Source of the DNA: Holothuria scabra | Taxonomy: Eukaryota; Echinodermata; Holothuroidea; Aspidochirotida; Holothuriidae | Length of the DNA: 64,000 nt | Assembly (NCBI GenBank): GCA_037179385.1 | Contig: CM074185.1 | Span: forward strand, 11,026,922-11,090,921 | Reading direction: 5' to 3' | Shown here: positions 47,926 to 58,847 of the stretch, piece by piece | Numbering within the stretch: position 1 is the first letter of the stretch | Layout of the letters: every line of letters starts with the position of its first letter | Notes under the pieces: generated by a model | Seen by the model: the letters and a program-made list of their open reading frames with translations, nothing else | Told to the model about the DNA's origin: nothing | Database searches by the model: none | Translations under genes and position numbers: made by a program

Positions 47926-49016
47926 TAGAAGGGATAATTTTCTTACTTTTTTATTTAAGGTTTAATGACATTTCATTTGTACATAGATTACCAAGGTTTC
48001 GAAAGTTGCCTTGGACAGAATACTTTCTCGTCATTCTGACTTCTGATCTCAAACTATTCACCTCGAGATATTCATCACTGTTGCTTCACTTTTCTCAAAG
48101 TTTGAACTTAGTCTCTTTTCTGCGTTTTATCAACCGAAACTTGGGACTTGAATTTTTCCAATTCTTCAGTCTGTGCAAAGATCGAACAAAAATTGTTCAT
48201 ATGTTTATACTTTAGTTCTTTACTTTTTAGATAAAAATCATGTAAAATGAGAGCATACAAAAAAGACTATTAACAAGTTGCACTCCATTTTCAGTGAGTG
48301 AATCATGTTTTCTGTTTCTTATTTCCAATATAAGTTATTTGTTCTTTTCAATGTGAACCGCTTACTTTACACGTGTCGATGCACTCAATATTACTTCTCT
48401 CACAACAGTCATTAAATACCGGTAGTTAAGCATAGTTCTCTCATCCTAAGTTCCAATTCCTTATTTTATTCCTATGTACGTAGTTTTACACATGTTGATG
48501 CACTTAATAACATTTTGTTTCATTAAAGATGAAAAGACAGATATCAACACTTCTTTCCCTTACAGTAATACACCTCATACACATAAAACAAACACACACA
48601 TGCACACATGCGATACACTATACATTTTGAAAAAGTTAAAGTATGCCTAGATAAGCACTCGTTGCCTTCTCAAACACCTGATGTATGTGTGTTTTAATGA
48701 GAAAAACATCATCTATCCCCCTTCAGTGTTCCCCTGACAGTGCCGTAGTACTTCTCATACACTCAGCAAACATTAAGTACCCGCATAAGTTCCTATTTCT
48801 TATTTTATTCCAATGTATGTAATTTTACACATATGCACTGAATACATTTGTTTCAATAAAGATGTAAAAGCAGATATCAACACTTGCTTCCCTTTTCATT
48901 TAACGTTTGATATGCTCCCTCCATACACACACACACATGTTTGTGTGCCAACCCCCACCCCCACCTCCCCCACCACCACCCTCGTACCATAGTTTCTCAT
49001 ACCATCCGATCTTAAT
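47926..49016. other. Polinton interior without a recognised gene; internal direct repeat
   Basis: No gene recognised. About 130 bp at 48455-48580 recurs at 48785-48895 in the same orientation, sharing TATTTTATTCCTATGTACGT-like and GATATCAACACTTCTTTCCC-like stretches. This is where other Polinton genes might be expected, but no motif was seen. Confidence 0.4.
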
Positions 49017-49892
49017 TCAGAAATCGTAACCAAATGGAACAGTTCGTAAATCGTCAAGGATAATTCTTTTATCATACACAACCCAATAGTCTTTTTTTAA
49101 CTTGGTGTTTACTATTTTCCTCCGTTTAACATCTCTACTAATTTTTTGGGAGTCAGTTAGGGTCACAACTGGAGGCACTTGTTTGTCACTAAAACTCGGA
49201 ACCATCATATACAAGGTGTTGAAGTTCACCTTTTTGCTATTAAGATAGTTTAAAGTAATCCCTCGAACTTTACAAACTGTTTTACCCGAGTCTAATGTAT
49301 AAGCGTAATTTTTAGGTCCACCTGTACAAAAGCTAGTTATGAAATTACCATCTTTTGGATCAATCTCATTGTTAATTCACCTAGGTAGTCCCCAGCAGGT
49401 GGATCCCATTCACCAGGTTTTAAGGTATAAATGACACTGTCCGTATCAAAATACAAAACCTTTTCTTGCAAATGATCGAGTAAATCGTACAGACGGAGCC
49501 GAGCATGACATGTCGTGAAAGCCGCTATAGCGACATTGACTCTCGCGTTTGGAAGCATGAATTCTTCTTTGTGTTTATAATTTACTTCTAAAACTTCTTC
49601 GTTAATAAAACGAATATCTGTGACTTCAGTTTTGTCACAATCTTTTAAAAGGTCATAAAGCCTATCTACCTTCGTCACGATTTCCGTCTTTTCTAAGTCC
49701 GATCTTTGACCAAACTTGCCCCAAAAGCTGTTGAGCATTAATTTTGCAAGAGCTCGTAAACCAGGGTTATATTCTATATTTTGTGGATCCAACGCTATAC
49801 CTTCATTCTCATAATACTTCTCCACGTATTTCTCTCTATCTTGCTCTGTCTCACACCATGAAGGCCACCCAGATGCCTCCTGCTTTATTTTT

Positions 49893-51697
49893 ACGAGCGA
49901 ATGCGAAGTATAGCAGTCGCTTTATGGACTTGTTACAGTGTTTTCGATCTGTACCTTGTCATGGTTTTGTTACTTTGTAAGTCTTTGTAAATTAAAAGGA
50001 GTTAACGATCAATACAGATAATTTTTTTAAGAATGTCTCTGGTTTCATGACACGTTGAGGCATATTACTTGAGGGACATTTGAATCACATGGTTCTTGGA
50101 ACGACTGTATAGGGTTCTCAGAAGCCCTTTCTATAGTTTTTGTCAACTGCCGTTCTTTATGACATGGTCGTTACCCTTCTTTTCTTACAGTTTGACACAT
50201 CCGAGCAACCTGTTGACTTAAAAGTTTAGGCGTTGTTTAAAGAAAAACACTGAACGGGGGATTTCTTTTCATAATGAAGCAACTTATAACTGTAACAAGA
50301 GCGACAAACTAAAGTTATATTTTATTTTGTTCAGAACTGAAGACCGTCACAGAGGGTTAGGAATAGAGAACGGATAAGAAAACGCAGTCTCCCGGATGCG
50401 AAAATTGCGCAATATTAACTGCGTAGTTTTCTTCTGACCTAGACGTTTCAACTGAAAATGAATCGCCTTTACAAATAGGCGTTTGCTTTGCCGGTGACCA
50501 CATGATCAGCCAAACGACATATGATACAGTTGATGATATCTATTGCAAAGGTGGCTTGAAAAAGCCATTTCGAGGTTTTGGTGTGTTTCAGTTGAAATTC
50601 AAATGTGCCATGCGCAGGACCTATATACCTGTATGCTTAACCGCATCTAAACAACTTAGTCAACACCAACCCAAGTTTTTTGTTCTGCATTTTGTAAATA
50701 TTCTCACATTAGATTTTTTTTATTGGTGGCTGTACTTGACGGTATGATATCATTAGATTCAGCAATCTCGTAAGACAAACTAAAAACGGTTCCTTTGAGC
50801 AACCGTACTCTAAGGGAAAAGACCACAAGCTGCGCTCTTATGCAACCAAAGAAAGAGGAGGCCGGTGAGAAATTCTATACTGTTTTTTGTTGTTGACAAT
50901 TACGGTAGGAATGGGAAGAGAGATCTCTGATGAGGAGTAGCAAAATAAAAGACTGCGTAGTTATCTCTCTCTACCCTTAAACCTCATTAGCCAAGACGAT
51001 AGCTAAGTTACATCTCTTCTGATCTTGAAGCATATGCTTGCTTTGTTGGTGATAATGTGATGCATTCACAAGTGATCCGGGTGAACTGTCGAACCGTAAT
51101 AAGCACTGCCATCGAACAATACTGAGAACACTAAGGAAGTTAAAAAATATTGAAATTGTCATTCGTGAGGAAATTTTGATATTTTGAACTTCCAATAATA
51201 TGCGTGACATTCTGACAGTTTTGGCTACGGCCGGAAATTATTAATAAAATAATCCTTCTGCAATCTAAACACGTCTATTTTCTAGATCTAGTAGATAATT
51301 TCTTCCACTACTTGTTTTATTCAGTCAATTTTAATATTATATATACGTTTCACTCATATACACTTTTCTAAAACTCGAGCTTGTATCATAAACATTTCTT
51401 TTCCCCTCACCTTCCATCACTAATGTTTCACCAGTATAAATTTTCAACACTGATATATTTTTCTGAAATGCGCAAACCTCCTCATTATAAAAAAATCACG
51501 TGTTTGGTCTAACGGTAGGGCATCCCCTAACACGCGGAAGGCCTGGGTTCGATTCCCAGGTCGTATCATACCAAAGAATCTAAAAATGGAACCTAGTGTT
51601 GTCTGGGAGTTGCTAAGTTTAGCAGCTTTTCGTTAATATCACTAGAACCGGTAAAGACCACCTCCATTCGCGAGTATGAATGCCTTGCATTCTGGTT
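49893..51697. mobile_element. Insertion splitting the polymerase gene between motifs A and B
   Basis: The polymerase frame reads YIDTFL at about 51700 and resumes KIKQEASGWPSWC at about 49890. The 1.8 kb between holds SINE copy C near one end and otherwise no recognised gene. The edges carry GCGAATG/CATTCGC-like words (49898-49905 and 51668-51675). No clear TSD, so borders are approximate. Confidence 0.55.
51497..51598 (+). mobile_element. tRNA-derived SINE, copy C, with intact A and B boxes
   Basis: A box TGGTCTAACGG at 51505-51515 and B box GGTTCGATTCC at 51546-51556 match the RNA polymerase III consensus. A T-arm CTGGG/CCCAG surrounds the B box. The acceptor stem does not pair, and after the tRNA-like part it continues GTATCATACCAAAGAATCTA and AAAATGGAACCTAG, like copy B at 36395. 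It is therefore a SINE head, not a tRNA gene, truncated after about 100 bp. Confidence 0.75.
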
Positions 51698-54600
51698 TAG
51701 AAACGTGTCGATGTACTTTGTAAACAGCCCTCCCAATTTAGTAATGCTGTCGTACTCTGCTTTTTCCTCGAAATGCCAAACTACTTCCACTTTAAGAATT
51801 TTATATCCCATTTGAACAGCTTTTTGTACATCCAGGGTACCCACATACCAGCGATTGCTCTTGTCATTTCAGAATGCGCACATCTAGATTTACATTTGTT
51901 TTCAACACATTTCCAACACAGTGGAAACATTAACTTTTGGTGAATTTCACTGGGAGCACCGGGTGGTATAGTTTCCAAGGGGGTAAAATTGTGCAACGAA
52001 CCAGACCGTAATATTCTGACATATTGTGCGATAGTTTCACTGTTAAGATCCTCGGATGTCCCACTGGATATGAGCAGTATTTATTTGTGTAAGGATATAT
52101 GGAACAAAAATCTACCTACTTAATTTGCTCATCACCTTCAACTTTGTGAAATAATTTTATTCCATTTGTGCGTCCTCCAAAAAAAGCTTCACGAGGCAAC
52201 AATGGCTTTAGATTCTTTGGTACCATATTAATGTTTGCTTTCATTTCAACGGGAAGTTTTTCTTTGAACATTTGCCATTCGTGTTCCCACATTTCCACAT
52301 ATGAGTATTTAGGACAAACATCTTGAAGAAACTTTTTATACAATTCACCCGTTGTATGTTGTATGTAGGGTGGACAGTGTCCTCATCATAACAATCGGGG
52401 CACCCGTGCCAATATCAGCCTTGGAAAGCAAATGGCAAACCCGTCCACAAGGTAAGGCCCAATTTTTTCTTTCCCCACCATTCCTTGCATGTGGATCCCG
52501 CGTTGAAGACTTTCAAAATGAAGCCACTGTAAAGATGAATGGGAATTATTTTTTTGTTGCTGGTCTGAAAACACAGCTATCGAATTTGGTTGCATGTAAT
52601 TTCTTCGAAAGACGAGATTGCATGCTGAAGCTATCGTAATGCAGTATTTAAAGGGATCAACCCCTAAATCTTTCTTTTCATTTTGGTCTCATCTTCAATT
52701 TCTGTATCACTGCCTTCATCTACAGACAAAGTATTTTCTTCAGTTTTTCTTGTTACCTCCATGTAAAGCTTACGAAACAATATGCAGCAGCGTCTTAAAA
52801 TGCCAACGTCACTGACACAATAGGCGAGTAGCTCTTTCTGAAAATTAAACTGTTCACCCTTTTCAGCTTCTTTTTCTTACCAAGCTTCCCTGTTTTTGTT
52901 GACATTTTGTCAGGCGAGTAAAACGAAGCATCGGGTAGTACGCCAATGTAATTCTGATTTTTGGTTCTATTAAACACAAGTGGGGGAAGTAACCCTTTTT
53001 TAATTCAGTAATGCCAAATGTTTTGGGTAGATTGGTCAAAGGCATAGGTATAAAACTGAGGGAGTCAATAAAACGCAATTTATTTCTAGGTAAAGTTAAT
53101 TGCATAATTTTTCCACCCTGTTTTATCATCTCCGGGAGGTATTCTAATTTATACAAATACTCTAACACGAAATAGCCATCGAAGCCTTTAAAGTTATGGG
53201 CTATGAATGTAGTGTCTGTCTTTTTAAGACACCAATCACCGAAATTCGATAAAGTGTTTTCCCCTCTGAAGACAACTTGTGTCTCTGTGCAAAATTCACA
53301 AGCGGTTAAAATAGACTCACCTATACAATCTTCACATACAACTTGAGCTACGCACAAATTAGGAACATGTTGTCCCGTCTCTTGCGTTGTTTCAAAATCG
53401 TAAAATATGTATGTACGCGGTCAGCGCTGTTTTTTGTCAACTATTTTATTTTCACGTCCTTCATTTTCCATTGTTTCCAAATCATTTGTACCTTCCCAGT
53501 GACTCCCCGTTTTATCCAAATGAACTTGAATAGTACACTTGTGACCGTCTTGCACATAAATTTTACAAACAGTGCAGAAATATTCATTGCATTTATGAGG
53601 TATAATAGCACCTTTCTTAGTCTTTCGAACTTTTACAAATTTATCACAATGCTTGCAAATGAAAAATCGTTCACAAACATTCATCTTACCTCCGTCACTG
53701 GACTTTTGTAAATGGTATCTAAAACATTCACGATTTTTGAAATCCCTGTTACATCTGTCATAGTGCAACCAATCTTTACCAGGTTCAGTTTTGCAATTTC
53801 CATTAAAGCAAATGTTACATGTATTCTCACATCTGTGCTTGAATCTGTCGTTGTATAAGCTGTTATGGTAGTGACAGTAATAACCACTACCGTAAAAAGC
53901 GCTTGGTTGCAGCAAAAGGTGAAAATGTTCGTTGTGATAAAATCAATAAATTTGAAAACCCTTTCCCAGATGGGGACCTTTATACAGAACAATCGGTGAC
54001 TGGAGAAATGTAATTACAATAATTTGGTAACGGGGGGGGGGGGGGGGGCTAAGAAATTTTGAAAAGCTTCTACTTCAGGGATACCACATGGTCCCTCAGG
54101 TACTCCTGCATCAGCGTGCAATTTTTGAGCCAAATCCAATTGAATCGCCCTACCTTGTTTGATTTGACCAAGCCTAGGATCTACATTTTCATGAATTGCT
54201 ATTGCTGTGACAGTAGCTCTGGCACAACAAAGACCCCGATCATCCTTAGGGATGCGAATGACGCACCTTTTACCACAAAAAAAGTCCTCAGTTGACTGCA
54301 TCCCACTAAATCCTTTTGACCTCCCCCCTCCTCAAGCCATTTTTAAGTGAATAAAGTTTATTGACAGGTTTTCATCGAGGTATAGTTCTTTGTTGGATTG
54401 TAAAACATTTTCAATTTTGGCCATAATTTGTTCTACGGTTAGGTCCCGTCTCCTCACAAATGGAAGCGCGATTGGTAAATTTAAGCGATCAGAACAAATA
54501 ACGATTCGCACCATATCATGAGGTGAAATGTTGTCACTAAGTCTCTGTAACAAGTGCTCAAAAATTTGTCCTAGTATTTGAGGAAATAAATCTGCGTTGA

Positions 54601-54723
54601 TATCATTCCGATCACTTAAATTAAATCTTAAACTATAATCATTGGAAGTATCTTGGTACTTTTTTACATATTTTTCTGTTACTTTAACAATACTGTAAAA
54701 ACGGCTTACGTTGTTATCGAATT

Positions 54724-54792
54724 CTCCTCCTCCTCCTCCTCCTCCTCCTCCTCCTCCTCCTCCTCCTCCTCCTCCTCCTCCTCCTCCTCCTT
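54724..54792. repeat. CTC trinucleotide microsatellite in the polymerase gene
   Basis: About 23 CTC units. Depending on frame it encodes Gly, Arg or Glu runs on the minus strand. It joins the N-terminal frame (Arg run) to the EFDNNVSRFYS frame (Gly run), so a frame change lies within or next to it. Confidence 0.9.
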
Positions 54793-55281
54793 CGATTCTT
54801 CGGCCCCTTCTCGGCCCCTTCCCTATCCGAATCTTCCAACACTTCAAGAGGTCCCCCCCCCCCAACTTGAAATCTTGTAAGCCCTGAAGTCGATGCACCT
54901 TCGTTGACAGCCCCTATGATGCGTGAGTGCACAAAACTGTCCCGTGCAGTAGGATCGTTTGGAACCTCAGGAGTAACGCCTTCAGTTACCAGCCGCTCTA
55001 TCTCTAATTCTTGACTGTCAGTCAACTCCGGATACTCATTCTTAAGCCAATCACTAAATTCGTCTGTCAAGATAAAATTAAATCGGAGTAACTTATATTT
55101 AGATTTTAAAATTACATTTCTTTGGAAAGATGTGCATGGTTGCTATATTGCTGAGGGGTGTACCGTGTTACGACTAGTTCAATTTGGGTGCACAGGTAAA
55201 GGGATGGCAGAAATATCCGCAGTTTTAAAGTACTTTAAATCTTGTAAGAGATCTGTATTGTAATACAAGAAAAGATACTAA

Positions 55282-55382
55282 CCCATTTCTTCCCTTCTTC
55301 CATCAACAAGGCCTTCAAAAACATCTCGTTCACTTTCTGTTAAGTCGGGAGATCCCGCGCGAATCCAGTATTGAAGTATATC
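55282..55382 (-). CDS. Putative exon of the Polinton polymerase N-terminus
   Basis: The minus strand has an acceptor ending TTTATTTATAG, an open stretch encoding WIRAGSPDLTESERDVFEGL and beyond, and a donor G|GTTAGT. The peptide resembles the neighbouring exon starting at about 55061 (NEYPELTDSQELEIERLVTE, after acceptor TTTATCTTGACAG) and the one at 55555-55690 (NLTEMERGFLFKRL, with donor GTACGT). These repeated Leu-Thr-Glu modules on separate exons suggest duplication of one exon. The donor and acceptor calls are by eye. Confidence 0.45.
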
Positions 55383-56624
55383 TATAAATAAATTACCATA
55401 AAAATGCTGCTTAATAAAAAAAACACAAAGGCATGGAAAGGAAAGGAACACTTATTCCGGAAACTGAATGTAGTGGATTTGAAAGAAACATTTAAACGAA
55501 TTTATTATTACATTGATTATTGATTTCATTTATAAAAAAGTCTACCCTTAACAGCTTAAGACAAGTAAACGTACCGCTCTCTTGTCCAACTACACTTTCT
55601 TCTGTAACGTCCGCTTGAGAGACAGGATGCCCATCGGTAGCTAGATAGCACAGACGTTTAAACAGAAATCCTCTCTCCATTTCCGTTAAGTTTTCTTCAT
55701 TTTAAATAGTTGTTAACTCGTCCATCGACTCTTCTCTAGCGATTCTAGTTGCAATGGAATCCATCTTAGATATTTTATTGCCAATAACAGTTGAAAACGG
55801 ATGCTTTTGGAGATGTAAACTTATATGTCGGATTAAACAAGAAGTACTCAGCCCGAGAAACTCTCTCAATGTTAATAACGCATACAAAAATAAGGTATCA
55901 TAACGCTAAAAAACACGTAGGCCTACAAATATCGTTTGTGTTCACGGGCACCCGTTAAGGATACGTAATAACCCTCTTGGATTGATCGAAAGTTATTAGC
56001 CAGTTTGCACTTTCCAAATCAAGCTTAAATGCGAAGTTCTCCTACTCATTCATTTGAATAAGATTGAAATTCATTAATTTAAAAGGCGTTCTAGATTTGA
56101 ACTTAACGTTATCTTTAAATCTATTTCAAATGCCTCTAGCTGTCAGTCGTTCCTGTTTTGATAGTAACATGTCTCAACTTTAAGTCAAATTTGACTCCTC
56201 CTGAGCCAAAACTTAAAAATTAGAGGGCGCTTTAATAAACATAAGAAGAAAAGGGGTAAGAAAACTTATAAAATCGACAGTTATCACCCCTGACGTTTAA
56301 CTGCCACACCCCACTTTTTGTGAAAAAGATTTCCAGGTTTTTATCATAAGCCTCCGACAATGATGAGCACTCAATTAGTTTACCGAAGTTAATCATAATT
56401 CCTATTTAATTGTCGATACGGATTTTGTCAGCAATTATTACTCAGTCACTAGGTGGCATCGCCTAATAAACTTTGTGTGTATGTTACCCTACTTTAGGGA
56501 TAAGCTGATTTCTTAATTTATCAACCTCCATATTCATAACAGAAAGTTTAATCCCTCATTAACAGCCCCGGCCCCTCACATTCAGTTACATCTAATTACT
56601 TTCAAAAACATGAAAAGCTTCAAA

Positions 56625-56706
56625 GAGGGGAGTATTGGCAACACAACAATAGGCCCCTAATCCCCTGACAAAAGGGGCCTATTGTTGTGTTGCCAATACT
56701 CCTCTC
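56625..56706. repeat. Terminal hairpin palindrome, right
   Basis: Inverted counterpart of 45231-45310: AGTATTGGCAACACAACAAT, AGGCCCC, loop TAATCCCCTGACAAAA, and the complementary arm. The loop is the exact complement of the left one, and the arms here pair perfectly over about 27 bases. Confidence 0.85.
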
Positions 56707-56720
56707 TTACTACTCAGGCT

Positions 56721-57968
56721 ATTTAGCAATTGAAATGCCGATTTGATGCATTAAAAAGTATAAAGGTGCTAAAAACGCTGGTCGCTACAGTACATGGCTC
56801 GGCATATTCTTGGCATATCCCTACTTTCCATAGGTTTACACTAGACTTACGAGGAGGAGATCGCATTACAAGCCAGAAGTTCCGACTTTGTGAGAACGGC
56901 AGCAGTTGCTGTTATCTTTAGCAGCAAAACTTCAAAAAACTTATTTTTCTTCCAGGTCATTTAAGTGAAAAGTATTAAAGAAAACTTTATTTTAAGGAAA
57001 GCAAGGGAACTAATACATTTTGAACACTGCGCCCATCTAAATAAAGCCAACGACATGAAATCGCTTTGTACAGTAATATGTAGATTGCATACTGAAAAAG
57101 GATACAATACCGTTCCATTTCCTAGTACAATCGACATTCGTCATGATGATTAACACACTTTTCTTAAAGTATGTACACATTGCGCCTTACAATGTGGCTT
57201 ATTTCCGATTTGCCAAGATTTTCGAGAACCCATAGGTCCGTGTAGGTACTGTTACTAACTTTAGTCGTGAAAAAGCAACTGACACCCCATGGATGTATTA
57301 CGTTATTAATATGACTCGAAAAGCACTGCTATCGTTGAGTTTCTTTAGCATTCGATCAATATATATAACATAACAATAACAGCAATAATGAAAAGAAAAA
57401 ATCCATGGAGAAAAATGAGATCAGAATGGGACGAACGTATCTGGCTATATTGCGTTTAATCCCTTTTCAACTCAAAATTTTGGATTACATCCGTTTCTTT
57501 AAATGACACTTTATCCCTGTCCTAAACACTTTGTAACCTGTTGAACCCCCCCCCCCCCCCCATTTCCCTTCCGTTTATAGCAATTCAAACCCTCTGTGCA
57601 TCACAGATGTTCGTTTTCTCACATTGCCATGAATTTATAAATCACAGTTCACAGGAAAAGAAGTAGTCATGAATGAAAGACAATGAAATGTTTTAGGTTA
57701 TATTACTACTTCATGTTTTCCAACACTGTTCTTGCATACATGGTATCAGCACTCGGTGTCAGTAGAAAAGGCTTTACAACATACAGTTCAACTTCAGTAA
57801 CCACATGGTAATGTGTAGCCGTGACAAACTATTCGCGTTTTGTGTACACTACGCGATACTGCCGAGTCTAAGTCGACTGCCACTAAAGGACTGTTTCGGG
57901 TAAGAGACGGATGATCTTCAACTCCGGGAGTTTCGAGTTGTCATACTTTATCCTTGGTTGTACGACAT
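56721..57968. other. No gene; diverged direct repeat, right copy
   Basis: Flank of the Polinton-like element. 57235-57440 is the partner of the direct repeat at 44390-44595. There is a poly-C tract at 57546. No gene recognised. Confidence 0.4.
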
Positions 57969-58385
57969 CTAATGTCCTCGATTTAAAATGACTCCCATTG
58001 CCTTATGCAATTTGACTAGATTTTCCCAGGTGTCGATCGGACAAGACATATTTCCATGACGATCGTCTTGCTCTTCATTATCGGTCTCAGTGCGGTCGTC
58101 CTCGGACTCCTCTTCGCTGCTGCCAACTCCCTCGCTGTCGCTACAGACATCAGTGTTGTCAGCTTCGCTACTGCCAGTCATACTGTCTTCCTCCAGATGC
58201 TCTGATACAGTGTTGCTTGTGTCACTCTCTGAGATATCTTTGTATGATGTCTCGTCTGGGGAGTCGTATAGTCGCTTCGCTGTACCTTTCTTAGAGTTCC
58301 CACCGTCCATCTCAAGGTCCCCATGAGGATGCTTGTGGACACGCTCTATGTGCCGACGAAGATTAAAGCTTCTTGAAAAAGGCAC
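57969..58385 (-). CDS. Hypothetical acidic protein with a partial C2H2 zinc finger, possible terminal exon
   Basis: A minus-strand open frame of about 138 codons. It begins with the C-terminal part of a C2H2 finger, FNLRRHIERVH, with a Cys 12 residues before the first His. The codon at the expected first Cys is Trp, so the finger is either damaged or completed from another exon. A long Ser/Asp/Glu-rich tract follows, with EEESEDDRTETDNEEQDD, then ENLVKLHKAMGVILNRGH at the end. No start codon or upstream exon was identified. It could be the last exon of a host or transposon-linked zinc finger gene. Confidence 0.35.
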   Translation of the reverse strand: MPFSRSFNLRRHIERVHKHPHGDLEMDGGNSKKGTAKRLYDSPDETSYKDISESDTSNTVSEHLEEDSMTGSSEADNTDVCSDSEGVGSSEEESEDDRTETDNEEQDDRHGNMSCPIDTWENLVKLHKAMGVILNRGH

Positions 58386-58716
58386 CGGACAGATATGCCA
58401 TTTCCGAAAGCTTGGCTACAAACATGCACGCATAGACTCGAAAGGATAAAATTAGTTTAATCTCCTCAGCTTTTCGTTTTTTATCCTTAAAAACACATAC
58501 CAGGGGTCTGAACAAAGATTTGGGCATTTTAAACGAGTTTACGTAGTAGAGTGTACTTTGCTTTATTACTCAAGTCTCCGAGGAAGAGGCAGGACCTCGA
58601 AATATTAGACAACGCTTTTGTATTATGTTGGTATTGGAGGCACTCTCACCCATGAAATGGGGGCAAGAGATATTTGCTTACATATTTATATTAATATACC
58701 AACCCACGGAACTAAC
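58386..58716. other. No recognised feature
   Basis: Unassigned. A short AT microsatellite follows at 58717-58736, next to the Penelope-like element. Confidence 0.4.
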
Positions 58717-58847
58717 TGTCATATATATATATATATAATTGCAAGAAATTGCTTTGGTCCAAAACGTAACTGGTGCCAAGTCAAAATAATATAGAGTGGC
58801 AACATAGCTTTACAGAACTGTTTCGTAAGGGCCAATAAAGAAGGTCC

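Larger units (their letters stand above)
49017..55763 (-). pseudogene. Protein-primed family-B DNA polymerase gene, decayed
   Basis: Read on the minus strand in order: an acidic N-terminal region spread over several exons (about 55763-54700); a conserved pre-polymerase segment (54014-54640) with FFCGKRCVIRIPK and ALPFVRRRDLTVEQIM; a Cys/His-rich part (53421-53915) with CNICFNGNC and FICKHCDKFVK; the 3'-5' exonuclease with TTFIAHNFKGFDGYFVLEYL (about 53150); motif A as VDFCSIYPYTNKY (about 52080); motif B as KLMLNSFWGKFGQR (about 49700); motif C as VLYFDTDSVIY (about 49440); end near 49017. Lesions: a TGA for an expected Arg at 54332-54334, a stop just before motif A, several frame changes, and a roughly 1.8 kb insertion between motifs A and B. 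In Polintons this enzyme copies the element from its ends. The key motifs are still readable, so decay is moderate. Confidence 0.75.
45221..56714 (-). mobile_element. Short Polinton/Maverick-type element with a polymerase gene only
   Basis: Flanked by CAGGCT at 45215-45220 and 56715-56720 (6 bp TSD), starting AGTAGTAATAGAGG and ending with the near-complement CTCTCTTACTACT. So it has 5'-AG/CT-3' ends and a 6 bp TSD, which are hallmarks of Polintons. Terminal inverted repeats cover 45221-47925 (hAT removed, about 0.7 kb) and about 55935-56714. The only gene I recognise is a decayed family-B DNA polymerase on the minus strand. After removing the hAT (45381-47376) and the insertion inside the polymerase, the element is about 7.7 kb, roughly half the usual Polinton size. 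Integrase, packaging ATPase, protease and capsid genes were not recognised. Confidence 0.75.

Noticed and set aside
48006..48215. 70-codon plus-strand frame in the Polinton as a capsid or integrase remnant
   Set aside because: Hydrophobic, no DDE/zinc or jelly-roll-like motif recognised; too short to assign.
51498..51570. Functional tRNA gene
   Set aside because: A and B boxes are good, but the acceptor stem does not pair and the sequence continues as SINE copy B does.
54653..54880. Poly-Ser frame on the plus strand
   Set aside because: Arises from the CTC microsatellite, antisense to the polymerase gene.
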